DNA from: a virus
Direction: 5' to 3' (one strand)
IMG/VR virus record: IMGVR_UViG_3300025669_000207
Location: 1-22,598 of that record
Length of the DNA: 22,598 nucleotides
The position numbers were made by a program, and so were the translations under genes. The notes beneath the pieces are model-generated. The model made no database searches and was not told the DNA's origin. It was given only the letters and a program-made list of their open reading frames with translations. Positions 22,332 through 22,598 of the stretch are shown one piece after another. Within the stretch, counting starts at the first letter, position 1; each line of letters starts with the position of its first letter.

Positions 22332-22421
22332 ATGAATAGTCTCAAACTAGAGGATTTCTGGATTGTTGTTAGCTTGGCTATCGGGGCGTATGCGATAGTA
22401 TTTGGTTTTTTTGTTATTTAG
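22332..22421 (+). CDS. 29-aa single-span membrane peptide
   Basis: ATG at 22,332-22,334 with AAGGGG six bases upstream; TAG at 22,419-22,421. The product is MNSLKLEDF followed by a hydrophobic span (WIVVSLAIGAYAIVFGFFVI) reaching the C-terminus, so a one-pass membrane peptide is expected. It lies on the opposite strand from the late genes and shares an identical 13-base leader with the next gene, which supports its being translated. No family is recognised. Small early membrane peptides of phages often target host functions, but nothing here shows a target. Confidence 0.5.
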   Translation: MNSLKLEDFWIVVSLAIGAYAIVFGFFVI

Positions 22422-22427
22422 GGGTCT

Positions 22428-22456
22428 GGACTCCCCGAAATAGGTTTGGGGTGTCC
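22428..22456 (+). terminator. Hairpin between the two small plus-strand genes
   Basis: GGAC-T-CCCC pairs with GGGG-T-GTCC, a nine-position stem with one T:T mismatch and an 11-base loop. It begins six bases after the 29-aa gene stop and is followed by GCGAGTTTT. It may be a weak terminator or an RNA-processing or stabilising stem that separates expression of the two genes. Confidence 0.45.
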
Positions 22457-22490
22457 GCGAGTTTTGGAAGTCAACCGAAAGGGGCACAGC

Positions 22491-22598
22491 ATGGAAAAGA
22501 GCGATAAGCAATTCGAGGCATTTATGGCGAAGGTTGACGGGTGTTTGGAGGCGATATGCGGTCTTAGCAATATGGACCTGCCCGACTACTGTTATCGG
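22491..22598 (+). CDS. Partial CDS, small early-type protein
   Basis: ATG at 22,491-22,493, six bases after GGGG of the repeated CAACCGAAAGGGG leader. The frame is open to the window end, 36 residues: MEKSDKQFEAFMAKVDGCLE and AICGLSNMDLPDYCYR. It is charged with three cysteines and no membrane span. The 'CG.S..DLPDYCY' stretch looks like the N-terminal part of small uncharacterised phage proteins, a comparison from pattern memory only. Transcription is rightward, away from the late operon. Confidence 0.65.
   Translation, partial: MEKSDKQFEAFMAKVDGCLEAICGLSNMDLPDYCYR

Noticed and set aside
21931-22335. 134-residue plus-strand frame from a TTG with GGAG upstream, ending in an ATGA overlap with the 29-aa gene
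   Set aside because: Composition is Ser/Pro/Thr/Arg-rich and low-complexity, it translates through inverted repeat arm 2, and two other frames (one on each strand) are open over much of the same stretch. It looks like open non-coding sequence. Conservation by tblastx could reverse this.

Overview
This window is most of the late (packaging, head and tail) module of a tailed double-stranded DNA phage, with one edge of an early or regulatory region. The evidence is a continuous set of minus-strand genes in canonical phage order: small terminase, large terminase, portal, scaffold, decoration protein, major capsid protein, then virion accessory and tail genes. I see no tape-measure, tail-tube or sheath gene. 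The tail end has a head-tail adaptor-like protein and a beta-propeller nozzle-like protein, so a short-tailed (podovirus-like) virion is most likely. The host is unknown. Three Sec signal peptides of MKK...AxA type and strong Shine-Dalgarno sites fit a bacterial, probably Gram-negative, host.

Layout. From about 21,094 leftwards all genes are on the minus strand and nearly gapless, many joined by TAATG, TGATG or ATGA stop-start overlaps. (1) Packaging: terS, then terL and portal, each interrupted by an intein. (2) Head: a 131-aa protein, a 33-aa Lys-rich peptide, scaffold, a 169-aa protein, decoration protein and a Mu gpT-like capsid protein, with hairpin terminators after scaffold and after capsid. 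(3) Virion surface: a beta-helix protein, a concanavalin-like protein and a 146-aa protein. (4) A three-gene cassette (4,439-9,369) in which every product has an N-terminal signal peptide: a Cys-rich protein, an 1160-residue EGF-plus-fibre protein and a beta-helix protein. (5) Tail end: small proteins, a membrane protein, adaptor, nozzle and a C1q-like fibre, with the first codons of one further gene at the left edge.

Right of terS, 21,095-22,331 holds no convincing gene but is full of structure: several hairpins, a G-quadruplex-type G tract, a perfect DnaA box, an AT-rich island, and two 45-bp inverted repeat arms (41 of 45 identical) built from 10-bp-spaced TGGAAC hexamers that flank the AT-rich island. 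I read it as a candidate replication origin and/or regulatory switch. Two small plus-strand genes with an identical 13-base leader start at 22,332 and 22,491, so transcription probably diverges here.

The most unusual items are the paired inteins in the two packaging-motor genes (one splitting Walker B, one ending in Gln rather than Asn), the exported fibre cassette inside a phage late operon, and the TGGAAC inverted-repeat array.
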